Of a DNA stretch of 64,000 nucleotides, positions 19,323 to 30,684 are shown piece by piece. The notes under the pieces are model-generated. The model saw nothing but the letters and a program-made list of their open reading frames with translations. It was not told where the DNA came from and ran no database searches. Numbering within the stretch: the first letter of the stretch is position 1; each line of letters opens with the position of its first letter. A program made the translations under genes and the position numbers. This stretch comes from Blastocystis sp. Blastoise (lineage: Eukaryota; Sar; Bigyra; Opalinata; Blastocystidae), in assembly GCA_039096225.1 (NCBI GenBank), contig JBBPEB010000003.1:738001-802000 (forward strand), given 5' to 3'.

Positions 19323-21200
19323 TATATATATATATAGGTATTAATATATATATATATAGGTATTAATGACAAAGAGAAACTTGACATAACTACAATCCAT
19401 GAGAATACAAAGTGTATACTAGATGAAAAACGGAAAACATGTCTTCTTAGTCCTTCTGACCTTTAACCATTTTCAGATGATGATATTTCAACTATATCCA
19501 GTAAAGAATGTATATTTACATGTAATATCATTAATCAAGAAGAAACTGATGAAGAGACAGAAAAATATGAAGATAAGCTTTATGAAAAAGCTAAAGTACA
19601 TAATTATATTTATATTATAAATTATATATTATATTTATCTGCTTATCAAATTGGTATTTTTATATTTCCTGTAGTTTCTAGTTATTTCCTATCGTTTTAT
19701 ATATTATATTTGTGTATAAAAACTATTTATTACTATATATATTATATTTTTATACTATAGAAAATTCTTAAAGAGGATTCGATTTCAGTACGAAGATCAA
19801 GTGATTTATATCTAAATGATTTTATTATTGATACATATATTAATTATTTATGGCTGGCATTTAAATTATCAAGTCAATCTAAAGATTCTATTAATACCAT
19901 TTATATAATTGATTATTTTAAAAGAATTATAATCGATAGGCAACTGGCTAATAATCAGTCAAATGTATGTTTATAGTTTATATATTATTATTATTTATAG
20001 TACTCTAGCCTTATTAATAAAATCATTTTGAGTAATACAAATCTAATAATAATACCATACTGTCAGTATACATTATGTTTACAAATTAATTCATTTTTTT
20101 AGTTATAACCATTGGATTCTCTATACAGTGAGTACTGTAGCTATAAATAATATTGCTAATGGTATATATTTATTATTAAAAAATGTTTAATTGCTATTTC
20201 TTTGTTTATTTCGTTTTTAATATTTTTATCTTTGCTATATTTAGAGTTGAAAAAAAATAAACTAAGAAATTCAATAGATGTATGTAATTATATATAAAAA
20301 ATTATTATTTATAAAGCTGGAAATCAGGTGCTATAACTCAATGGAACGAATTACTATTAATTATAACTGTGCAATAATTAAGTATTATTTATTTCTTATT
20401 ATATTACTAATCTATTTATAGTTTTGTAAATGCTTTATTTCGAGAAATTATCAAAATGAGATGCCATTATACAGATGATGAATGTAAAGACCTTTTAAAG
20501 ATATTAAATACGCAAATAAATGTTTATGTATTATTTTTATTTTATATTACTATTTATTTAGGAATCTCCTCAACAACACAACTCATATGACTGTGGTTGC
20601 TATTTACTAATGAATACGAAATATATTATTGAAAATTACTCAATTTGGATAAATAATCCTTCTATTAGTTATACCTTTAGCAGTAGTGTAATAAGAAGTG
20701 TTATACTAGAAAAGATGGCATTAATGTCACGTATTCCTGGATATAACAGTGTAAAACGATGTATGTAATATTATTTATATATATTAATAAATATATAGTT
20801 TTTACTGATATTGAATCCTCAATAAATTATATTAAAGAAAACACTCATTATGATACTATAGTAAGTGACAGGGAATATAATACTAGACAAAAATCGTTTA
20901 TAGAATTTATACAATTAAATAAGTATTTTTTAATATATGTAATTCTTTATACTCTATCTTTATTTAGCAAGATCTTCCATGATAATTTAGGCTTAACATT
21001 TAAGAATCTAAAAAACAAGCAGCAGCTTCCTATTCTTAAAAAAAAAATAAAAAAACAAAAATTGTATTATATTAATAAAGCACTTTTAATTCTGGATCCA
21101 AATCGTAAACGAACAAAACATGCGAAGAGATTTGTTGCTCGTAAAGTATCCAGAAAAAAGAATCTAACCAATTCGTATATATATATTCATATATATATTC

Positions 21201-21281
<81 letters not shown>

Positions 21282-21362
21282 TTTCATAATATTATTTAAA
21301 TAATTATACACATCATATATAGTCGTAAAGCTTATAAGGATAAACTAAATACCACAGAATAA
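14885..21362 (+). CDS. MULE transposase - ubiquitin-like - Ulp1 protease fusion (single-gene model)
   Basis: Joined exons keep one frame from the ATG at 14,885 to TAA at 21,360-21,362, at the inner edge of the right repeat. Order: N-terminal zinc-binding domain (YVCSNSDCPF ... CSHNH, exon 14,885-15,137); transposase core with first acid in LFIDASHSHSK (Asp at 15,765), second in VIHSDGLMGLSDAI (Asp at 16,560) with CVFHARN, third in NNPSEQIHAQWSE (Glu at 16,911); SWIM zinc finger CDCQFCKTEVICEH near 17,200. A ubiquitin-like domain follows at about 17,931-18,260 (IINIKTGDIFLKSIKRSNTI, then TLFIFSSGG and IIGYDFISTLNLYI), then a linker of small exons. The C48 protease is at about 19,761-20,650: DLYLNDFIIDTYINYL, LIIIPYC, NHW (His at 20,110), YNSM, QQHNSYDCG (Cys at 20,592). 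A basic tail RKRTKHAKRFVARKVSRKK may be a nuclear signal. The usual protease Asp (YDS) is Asn. The model could instead be two genes split somewhere after the SWIM motif. Confidence 0.75.
15922..16524 (+). other. 603-nt intron in transposase gene
   Basis: Separates the exon with the first catalytic Asp from the exon with the second and third acids; the junction G|GT restores Gly in frame. It is several times longer than other introns of this gene. I found no open frame or RNA gene in it. Confidence 0.7.
19245..19335. repeat. (TA)n microsatellite in transposon intron
   Basis: About 80 bp of nearly pure TA inside an intron of the transposon gene; a second run lies at about 21,208-21,281 in the last intron. 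Confidence 0.9.
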
Positions 21363-22065
21363 ATAAATATGGACTAAACACAAAATAAAGCACAAGAATA
21401 AAACAATTTATTTTCTCATATTTTATTTGTCGTTAATTTTTATTTTTATAGTTTATTATTTTATTTTAATTATAAATCTTTATTTATGTCAATATAGTAA
21501 AAATTATATTTATTTTGTAAGAAAATACTCTCCATTTTAAAGAATTCACTACATTTGTTAAAATTGTGTTTTTGCTTTGAGTATTTTATTGTGATAACTT
21601 TACTAGTCTGAAATTGACTGAATACAAATAGACTCACTTAATTTACAACTCCAAGACAAGAAATGTAGAAATGTTTACGTTTTTTTTATTAAAAGCTCAA
21701 AATAGTTCAGTGTACCTTTATTTATTATTTAATATTATATAAGAGTACCAAAACAAAGTTTATACCCAGAATTCTGAGTGATATACTAAGAATGACAAAA
21801 AACAAGTTTATATTTTATTTCCCGTCGTCTTATACAAGTATCACAATAGCATACATACTGTGTTTACATTAAAATCTATCATTTAAGATAATATAAAAGT
21901 TGAATAATATATGGGACGACTTTGATAAATTTTTAGAAGTTCTTTTAGAAGAAAAATACAAGAGTAAATTATTATTGGTAAAAAAAAGTTCATTTTATGA
22001 CTCACTCGTCCCGCGGGACGACCAAAAATAAAACACAAAAACGGGACGAGGTTAATCAAGTTCTC
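21361..22065 (-). repeat. right terminal inverted repeat of MULE
   Basis: Inverted copy of 14,170-14,874, ending CAAGTTCTC at 22,065. The palindrome lies at 22,006-22,021, exactly mirroring the left copy. The host gene's stop codon overlaps its inner edge. Confidence 0.92.
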
Positions 22066-22455
22066 AAAAGATAATTGTAAATTTCAGTTTGGTTTCCCCA
22101 GTGGTGGAGCAGTGTCATTTTTGGTCAGAGTTTCAGTGGTTTTTTTATCAACAGAGCAGTGAATAAGTATGACACACCTTAAAATAGATAATTGGCCAAT
22201 AGAAATGCTTATTTTCATCCTTTATTCTATATTTATTGGTCTTTATATTATTTTTGTGGTGTAATAATCAACGATACAACAAAACAAGCAAATTAAATAA
22301 CATCAAATTATAATTAAAAACATATAATAAAAACAAGAATAATAAATATATAAAAAACAATATAATAAATATTTAAAAAAAGATAATAAAACATATAATT
22401 AACAATATAATTTAGTATATATAATATTTAATAATATTTAAGCAGCAGGACAGTT

Positions 22456-23006
22456 TCAGTCTTTAATTGGAAACCCAAACCAAGCCAACCTATATAAAGA
22501 GATGATATTAATTAACTAGTACTATTAGTAATATATATAACATTTTAAAATAATAATAAAATAAAAATATATACCTTTTATTGAAGCCATTACTAGAAAA
22601 AGCAAGGACCAAAGGCAAGGAACCATCCTATAAAAGATATATTAAATAGTATAAGTAATAAAAAGGAATATAATTAATATATATACATACCTTTGATAAG
22701 CCATTCTCTCCAATTAACAACAACGACAGCAACGGAACCCCCGGAAACCTATATAAAGATAGAGTAAGTTATATAATATAATAATATATAATAAAGTAAA
22801 TTAATATAGAATAATAAAATATAAATATATACATTACTGCTATATAAATATAAAGTGGGGTTAGTTATATAATATGTAATAGATAATATAGATGATATAT
22901 ACCTTCTTTTAACATTGATTCCTTCCATTCTAGACCTAAAGAACCCATCTATAAGAGAGCCACGACCACACACAAGAAGGACCAGAACGTTTAAGGAGAC
23001 CAGCAA
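22456..23006 (-). CDS. possible small spliced gene of unknown function
   Basis: Four short, GC-richer stretches (22,913-23,006; 22,691-22,748; 22,575-22,627; 22,456-22,489) are separated by introns with GTATAT/GTATGT donors and TATAG acceptors. Their phases agree, giving RSRMEGINVKRR, then FPGVPLLSLLLIGENGLSK, then DGSLPLVLAFSSNGFNKR, then LAWFGFPIKD and TGA. The composition contrasts strongly with the surrounding AT-rich DNA. No convincing start codon: the first stretch is open only after an in-frame TGA near 23,012, and the first ATG inside it (MEGINVKRR) lies late. I do not recognise the product. It could be a real short gene, a gene fragment or part of an unidentified repeat next to the transposon insertion. 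Confidence 0.35.
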
Positions 23007-23039
23007 GTGTCAAAACACCAAGCAGAGACAGCTACTATA

Positions 23040-24930
23040 GAAAATGAATGAATAGAGTAGAAAAAATAAAATATAAAGAAACAGCAAACACCTACCATCA
23101 TAATAGTATCATATATAATAAAATAAAAATAAAATTTAATAATATATCATATTAATCATATAAGATATAATAAAATAAATATGTGATAAGTCATGTAGCA
23201 TTTTGTTTTGTTATAAAAGGGTGTAATAGGAATTTAGAAGATATAGCTGAAATAATGAAAATAAACATGAATAATTTCATATCTACTAAATATAGAGAAT
23301 CTTCATCATAAATAAAATGAATGGTTAAGAATAAAAGAGAAAGAGAAATTTTATTTCTATGAGGAAAATGGATATTGTTATTGTTATTTTTAATTTATCA
23401 TAATTATTATTAATACTATAAAAAATGTTTTATTTTAAAGAATTATATAGTTATTTATCATTATATCATTTTATAATTAGTTTAGACGACAGAAGAGTCA
23501 TTTTTATCCTTAATTGTCAAAATTATTTTTAGTATCACTCAGTAAGTATAAGTCTTTTAAAAAATAAATATAGGTTACAATACAGACTTATAGAGAAGAC
23601 TCTGAAACTTCTATTTCCAGAATAAAAGTCATTTATATAATCCAGAATGATTGCCTGAATCATTAATTAAAGAATCAGTTTAAATCACATATCTTCAATA
23701 AAATTATAAAATAAAGAAAATGAAGATAAAAAAGGTCTAGAGTCAAAAATGTTATAAATTATTATTTTTTAATGTATTTGTCCAGATTTTTTATTAATTT
23801 ATTATCACAATATGACAAAGAGAGTGGAAAAAATATTTTTAAAGTGAATTAAAGCAATAATTGAAATCAAGTTAAAGTCTTCTAATACCTTTAAATAGAC
23901 TTGAAATACATAAGGTAAGCGTTTTTTCATGCAAATAATGTTTTTCATTTAAATAATATCAAAAACAAATCAAAATAGTATTTTATAATTACTCAAGAAC
24001 AACTTTTTCTAGTATTCAAGGACTTACTATTATCAAATATTCGTATAAACAAACAAAAATCATATTTTATATATTTTTAGTTGAATAGTCGGAGTCGTGT
24101 TGATAGTTTATTATAAAACAAATGCAAAAATCACTTTTTTGTCAAAAAAAGTCTTATATCGATATATAGTTTTATTCATAATTTATTTATTGTCTATAAA
24201 CTCTGTGTATTCATTTTAAGTGATTTTTAGTAAAACTAAAATTATTTGAAATACATATTCTAATTTCGAAAATGACAAAAACATATTATATTACATATTT
24301 AGTGTTTAAATGAAGTTTAAAAGTTATTAAAATATCAATTAGTTAACAAATATAAAATATTGAGAATCTCCATTTTTATGACTTGTCTTAAATCACGTTA
24401 AAGGTGTATAATTGAATAGTTGCATTGATTATTTGTATGATTCTAGTAATATTTTCTAAGAATTTTGTTTTTTAACAAGAATAAATTCTTAATTTATTGT
24501 TTATCAACTTAAAAATGTATTTAAATGATTATTTTCTTGTGTAAAAGGGTATAGTGGTTATATGAAAAAAAATTACGCAGAATCATTTGATAATCTAATT
24601 TTGAAAATGAGAATTATTATTTTGAACTAAACTAATTTTTCACATATACTCATTATAAAACGACTTGAATAATCTTTTGAGAAGATTATTTTGTTTTATA
24701 ATACACTTAAGAAGTAATTGACTGTTATTGTGTCTCTTTTTGTTAAAAAGATTATTTTGAATGCTATTTTTGATTGATCTATATATTATCAATGCATTCA
24801 ATAATGAAATAAATACGTATGTAAAGAAAAAATAGTAATTGATCTAATTTATCTTCATCTATTTGAATAGATAATTTTTGAAAAAATTAATATAATATAT
24901 TTATTGATACCTATATATAAAGAATTAGTT
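23040..24930. other. intergenic, no gene seen
   Basis: About 1.9 kb of AT-rich, non-repetitive-looking DNA with no supported coding frame on either strand. Confidence 0.6.
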
Positions 24931-24940
24931 ATGTAATTGA

Positions 24941-25008
24941 CCTTAAGACAGGAATTGAACCTGTTTTCTATCATAAACTGATAGATACTTACCAATATAA
25001 GCTTAAGG
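24941..25008 (-). tRNA. tRNA-like cloverleaf, possibly organelle-derived or pseudo
   Basis: On the minus strand a 68-nt stretch folds as a near-complete cloverleaf. The acceptor stem is CCTTAAG with CTTAAGG, a D arm can form from CTTA/TAAG, the anticodon arm is CTATC-AGTTTAT-GATAG, and the T arm is ACAGG-TTCAATT-CCTGT. The T arm is typical in sequence. Irregular points: no proper two-base linker before the D stem, a 3-nt variable loop, and G instead of U before the presumed anticodon TTT. These features suggest an organellar-type or degenerate tRNA rather than a standard nuclear one. Identity is uncertain. Confidence 0.35.
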
Positions 25009-25049
25009 ATAATATAGAATAAAAAAACATAAATGAAAGTAAAATAGTA

Positions 25050-28000
25050 GGAATAATGAGGTCAGTATGATGTGTAAAGATATATATATGTATAAATGAA
25101 AAAGGATGCTAGAAATAGGGAAAAAAGTAATAAAGAATAAAAAGAGAAAGAAATATCAAGTGAATGAGATAGGGTCTTTAATTATTGAGATTAATAAAAA
25201 AAATGAAAAATAATTTATAAAAAATGACAAAGATAGATATATAGAGATCTATAATAATAAGGAATGCAGAAGAGAAGAGGATTAGAGGATAAAGAATAAG
25301 AAGATAAGGAAGATAAGGAAGAAGATAAGGAAGATAAGGAAGAATAAGAAGAAGATAAGGAAGAAGAAGAAGAATAGGAAGAATAATAATAATAAGAAGA
25401 AGATAAGGAAGAATAAGAAGATAAGATGTATATGAAGAAAACAAGAGATAGCACATTAATAAATAGAAAATTCAGAACAAAAATAATAATGAATAGGAAG
25501 AAGATAATGAAATAAAGATGAAGATGATGATGAAGAAGAAGGAAATGAATAATGACAAGAAGAAGATGATGAAGAAGAAGGAAATGAATAATGACAAGAA
25601 GAAGATGATGAAGAAGAAGGAAATGAATAATGACAAGAAGAAGATGATGAAGAAGAAGAAGGAAATGAATAATGACAACAAGAAGATGAAGAATAAATAG
25701 AATAATGATAAGAAAGAATAAATAGATTAATAAGAGAACAAGAGGATGAATGTGAAGAAGAGACAAGGAAGGAGGTGAAAAAAAGAAAGAAAAGCAAGAT
25801 AAAGAATAGGAAGAAGATATACAAGAAAATGAAGAAGAAGAGAAAGAAAAGAAAAGAAGAATGAACAAAAAACATATATAGAGAACAGAAAGATATAAAG
25901 AAATAAAAGAGATAGATATATAGATAGATGGATATATAGATGGATGCATAAATAGACAGATAAAATGAGAAAGAAATAGAGAATAAGAGATACAAAGATA
26001 TAAATAAATAGATAGATATAGAAAAGAGAAAGAAGAAAAGAGAGAAATAAAAAAAGAAATCAGATAGAAAGAGATAGAATGAGAGATAGAACGATAGATA
26101 AAGAGAGATATACAAAGTAATGAAATAGAGAACCAGAGAAAATAGATACAAGAATAAAGATAAAAATCGAAGAAAGAGTGTGAAAGTAAAATAACATAAA
26201 GAGAGATAGAGAGAAAGAGATGAATTGAAGAAATAGCGAGAAGGATGAAGGAAAAATATATAATAGGAAGAGGAAGAAGGGAGAGGAAGAAAAAGAAAAA
26301 GAGACGAAGATGGGATATGAAGACAAAGATGGGAGAGAAAAAGATCAGGAAGCGAGGAAACAAAAAGATAAAAATATATAAAGAGGGAAAAAGTTCAGAA
26401 AAATAGAAAAAGATAGAGAGGGATAGGGAAAACTAATAATATAGAATGATAAAGAGAGAATGAGAGATAAAGAAAGATAAAGAAGAAAAAAGAGTTATAA
26501 AATAATAAAGAAAGAAAAAAAAAGAACGATAGTATATGAGAGAAGAAAGAGACACAAAGAAAAAGATAAATAAGAGAGAAACATAGAAAGAGATAGAATA
26601 TATAGAAGATGAGAAAGGATTGAGATAGAAAGATACATTGAGATAGAAGAAGACAGAAGGATATAGAGAAGGAGATACATAGTGATAAAAAGGAAAACAT
26701 GAATAGAGAGTAGATAGAAGAAAATAGAGAAGGAGAAGTAGATAAAAGAAGATAGAAAGAAGAGAGAAGTAGATTAAAATAAAAACAAATAGCAAGAAAT
26801 AAAAGAAGATAGGGAAGAATATAGAATGATCTGAAGAATGAGATGTAGATAGAAGTGAATAGAAGGAAATAGAGAAGGAGAAGTAGATAGAGAAGAATAA
26901 AATGAAAGTAGAAGTAGAAGGAGAATTAGAGAGAAATAGGAAAAATACGTAGGACACGAGAGAGAGAGAGAGATAAAATGATATAAAATAATAGAGAGGG
27001 AGAGAAAGCGGATTGAGATATAGTAAGGGAGAAACATGTAGACAGAGATAGAGAAGTAGATAGAGGGAGATAAAGAAGATAGAAGAGACATACAAGGAGA
27101 GATAGTAGATTAAGCTAGAATGGATATAATAAGATAGAGAAGAAAAAGAAAGAGATATAAGCAGATAAGAGAAAATTGAAGGAAATAGAGAATGAGATAC
27201 AGACACATAAATGAGATAGAATGAGATATATAGAGATAGATAAATATGAAGAAAAAAATAGGAATACATAGAGATAGAAGGATATTGAAAGAGAGAGAAA
27301 AGGAGAGAAAGAAGATTGAGACAGAAGGAGTAGCAGAGATAAAAGGAAATAGAGAAGGAAATAGAAGGAGAATGAGAAAAGAAGGAGAAGGAGATATGTA
27401 AGATTTGGATAAAATGAGAAAGAGAAGAAGAATAGATAAGAAGAATATGATAGAAGGAGATAGAAAAAGAGATGAATAGGGATAGAAAGAGACAAATAAG
27501 GGAGACATTGTTAGAAGGATATAGAAGAAGATAGAAAACGAGAAAGAAGGAGAGATTGAAAGATATAAAGGAGATTAAGAAAGAAGTGAGCAAGAAGAAG
27601 ATAGAGATAGATAGAAAGAAATAAAAGGAGATAAATAAAAGATAAAATGGAGATAAATAGGAGATTAAGATAGAAGAAAAGAGAGAAGGAGATAAAAGTG
27701 ATAAAAAGGAAAACATGGATAGAGAGGAGATAGAAGAAAACAGAGAAGGAGAAGTAGATAAAAGAAAATAGAAAGAAGAGAGAAGTAGATTAAAATAGAA
27801 TAAAATGTAGATAGAAGGAACAGAGAAGTAGATTAAAATACAGTAGATAGGAAAAGATAAAAGGAAGATAAGGAAGGATATAGAATGATCTGAAGAATGA
27901 GACAGAGAATGAAGAGAAGGAACAGAGAAGTAGATTAAAATAGAAGGAGATGTGGATAGAAGGAGATAAAAGAAAATAGAGAAGGAGAAGTAGATAGAAG

Positions 28001-29800
28001 TAGATAGAAAGAAGAGAGAAGTAGATTAAAATAAAATAAAATGTAGATAGAAGGAGATAGATACATATAAAAAAAGATAGAGAATGAAATATGAAAAACA
28101 AAGTAGAGAGGAATAGAGAGAAAAAATAAAAAATAAATAGAACAAGAGAGAGAGACAAAAAATACGGAATGAGAGTAAGAAGGAAAGAAAGAGGATTGAG
28201 ATATAATAAGATAGAACGATGCAGAAGGACATAGAGAAGTATAGAAGTAGGTAGATAAGATAAAGGCAAAATAAAATGAGAAAGAGATGTAAATAGAACA
28301 ATCCAGAATGAGAGAAAGAAGACGAGAAAGTAGATTAAAATAGAAGGAATATAATGATATGAAGAAGAAAATAGAAACGTAGATAGAATTAGATAGAATG
28401 AGATAAAATGAGTTAGATGGGTATAGAAGGAGAGAGAAATGAAACAAATAAAAAGATAAAGAACGAGATAAAGTGAAGAAAAAGATATAGATACATAAAA
28501 GGAGATATAACGAAATAAAAAGGAAATAAAAAGGAAATAAAAAGGAAATAAAAAGGAAATAAAAAAAATAAATAGAAAATAAAATAAAAGACAAATAAAA
28601 AATAGAGAAGATAAAAATAGAAGGATAAAATAGAAATAGAGACAGGGAAGACTAAAAAGAAGGAGCTTAGAAGGAGATAAATGAAGATATAGAAGGAAAA
28701 GTATATAGAAGGAGGAGAAAATAAAGATAGGAAGAAACAGGAAAGGAGATAAGGAAGAAGTAGAGAAGATAAAGATAAATACAGATAGAGAGAGGTAGAA
28801 GAAGATAGAAAGAGATAAAGTAATAATAGAGAAGGAAAATGAGATACAAAATGAGATAGAAATGATTAATATAGAAGGAGATGAGAATGGCATAAATAAC
28901 TGAAATAAGTAGGTATAAGTAGATAGAGAAGGATAAAGATAGAAATAGAAATAGAGAAATAAATATAAAAAAAAATTGAAATACAAGGTGAACGAGAGAG
29001 AGAAGGAGACAAAAAGAGAGAATGAAGATATATAATGAGATGAAGAAGGAGATTGAAAGAGAAGATAAATATAGACAGTGAAAGAGAGAAATAAAAAGAA
29101 TAACTAATCATAGACATAGAGAGAAATAGAGAGAAATAGAACATACAGAGGGAGGAAAGAAAAACGGGAGAAGAATATGTGGAAAGAGATAGAGAAGATG
29201 ATAGAAGAAAATATGATATAAGAAAGATAAAGATAGATAGGAAGAGATATAGAAAGATATAGAAGGAGAGTGAGATGAAAAAAGAAAGAGATGGGGATCG
29301 AGATAGAAGGAGATATAAATAGTAGACAAGGAAATGGAGAGATATAGGGAGAACTACGACGGAAGAAGAAAGAAGACTGAGACAGAATGAAATAAAGAAG
29401 AATTAGTTAGAAGAATGAGAGAAGGAAATAGACAAGTAGTGGATTTAGAGAAGAAGATAAAAGAAAAATAAAGAAGGAAATAGAAAAGGAAACGAGAAGA
29501 AGATAGAAGAAGATAGAAAGAATGCTAATATATAACGAGGTTAGAAGGAGATAGAAAGATAGAGAGAAGTTAAAATATAGAAAGAAGTGAGAAGTAAGAA
29601 GGAAGAAGAAGAAGAAAAATATTAGGAAGCAAGAGACAGAAGTAAGAAGAAAGTAGGAAGAAGTAAGAAATAAAAAAGAAGAAAGTAAGCAGAAGAAAAA
29701 GAAAGAAGAAGCAAGAAAAGAAGAAAGTAAGAAGTAAGAAGGAAGACAGAAGGAAGAAGAAAGAAGTAAGAAGAAAATAAAACTTTGATTAAGAGAAGAC
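25050..29800 (+). repeat. ~4.7-kb purine-biased tract (GATA/GAAG/GGAGATAGA-like)
   Basis: The plus strand is dominated by A and G, with T mostly in AGATAGA or ATAG contexts and very few C. It is built from imperfect, shuffled short units such as GGAGATAGAA, AAGAAGATA and GAGAAGTAGATTAAAATA. A tidy sub-array of about four ~40-bp copies (GGAAATGAATAATGACAAGA core) lies at about 25,530-25,680. Longer blocks recur about 1 kb apart, for example near 26,685-26,790 and 27,695-27,800. The open frames it yields on the minus strand (Ser/Phe/Leu/Ile/Tyr only) are composition artefacts. Confidence 0.9.
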
Positions 29801-30474
29801 GATAATTCTTGAGTAATAAGGGAAACTAGGTAAATTAATAAATAAATTGTAAAGATATTAAGAAGAAACATACCAAAAAATAATTTTTGAATCTGGTAAT
29901 GTTGAGGCATAAAATAGAAAAGAAAGCAGGAATACAAGAAAACAACCTAAAGAAGTAAACAACAATAAATAAATCTATTAAAATAAATAAAAAAAATAAA
30001 ATAAAATGAATTAGAATTCTAATTCAAGAAAAAGAAAAAATAAAGTTAATAATTATAAAAAATAACAAATAACAAGTGATCTATCATATAGTATGACAGC
30101 AATATAAAAAGCTAAAGAGATAAAAGATAATTATTAAAAATATATATATATATACTATGAAAATAATTTGACATCATGGACCTTATTAAGACGGATTGAA
30201 GAAGCCTATGAAAGCCATAAGACGACAAGAAACTATATATGCTAGAGAATGGGAGAATAATAATATGGATAAAGAATAAAAAATAGCAATATACATACAA
30301 GGGAACAGTCTGAAGTTAAAACGAGCTTCTATTTTTAAAAATAAAAGCAAATAAAAATAGAATAAAAATAAAGAAAATATGTAACAAATGAAAAATTTTC
30401 AAAGTCAATAGGCTCAATAGCGTATGGGTGTTTTCAGGTCTTAAAAGAAAAATCATATTTGCGGGAATATCTAG
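29801..30474. other. spacer between purine tract and decayed element
   Basis: Mixed AT-rich DNA. A short plus-strand stretch at about 30,146-30,232 reads NNLTSWTLLRRIEEAYESHK before a stop, looks coding in composition and may be a fragment of a dead element; I cannot name it. Confidence 0.4.
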
Positions 30475-30533
30475 AAATTTAAGAGATAATTGACTCAGGA
30501 CACTCAGAATTATCAGACTTGACTCAGGACAGT
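30475..30533 (+). repeat. left copy of 59-bp inverted repeat
   Basis: Carries GAGATAATTGACTCAGG and a second CTTGACTCAGGACAGT. The reverse complement lies at 43,380-43,437, differing in only two adjacent bases (AA versus CG). Weaker inverted similarity extends outward (AAAGAAAAAT and GGGAA blocks). Confidence 0.85.
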
Positions 30534-30684
30534 CTATTTTTGAGTACTATTATTACCGCGATAAACTTGACAAAATGGCAGTGTTTTTATTGTTGTAAAT
30601 TATAGAGAAAATAATTAAGGGGAAAAAATACACAATTCTTTGTTTATATTAATTATTCTATATTTGACGTTGTTGACGAGTGTT

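Larger units (their letters stand above)
14170..22065 (+). mobile_element. Mutator-like transposon, 7.9 kb, near-intact
   Basis: Both ends read GAGAACTTGATTAACCTCG inward. The inverted repeats are about 705 bp (14,170-14,874 and 21,361-22,065) and nearly identical where I compared them; coordinates mirror without indels in the outer part. The 9-bp AAAAGATAA flanks the element on both sides (14,161-14,169 and 22,066-22,074), the target-duplication length expected for Mutator-like elements. The body encodes a MULE transposase, a ubiquitin-like domain and a Ulp1-type protease on the plus strand, from just inside the left repeat to the right repeat boundary. The high repeat identity and open frames suggest a recent insertion. 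Confidence 0.93.

Noticed and set aside
25215-29937. Long minus-strand frames rich in Ser, Phe, Leu, Ile and Tyr with apparent membrane segments
   Set aside because: They are the complement of the purine tract; several overlapping frames are open at once and the residues simply mirror base composition. No family motif or splice structure.
30112-30300. 62-residue minus-strand frame
   Set aside because: Runs through an AT-repeat and has no homology signal; the plus strand of the same region looks more coding-like but is fragmentary.
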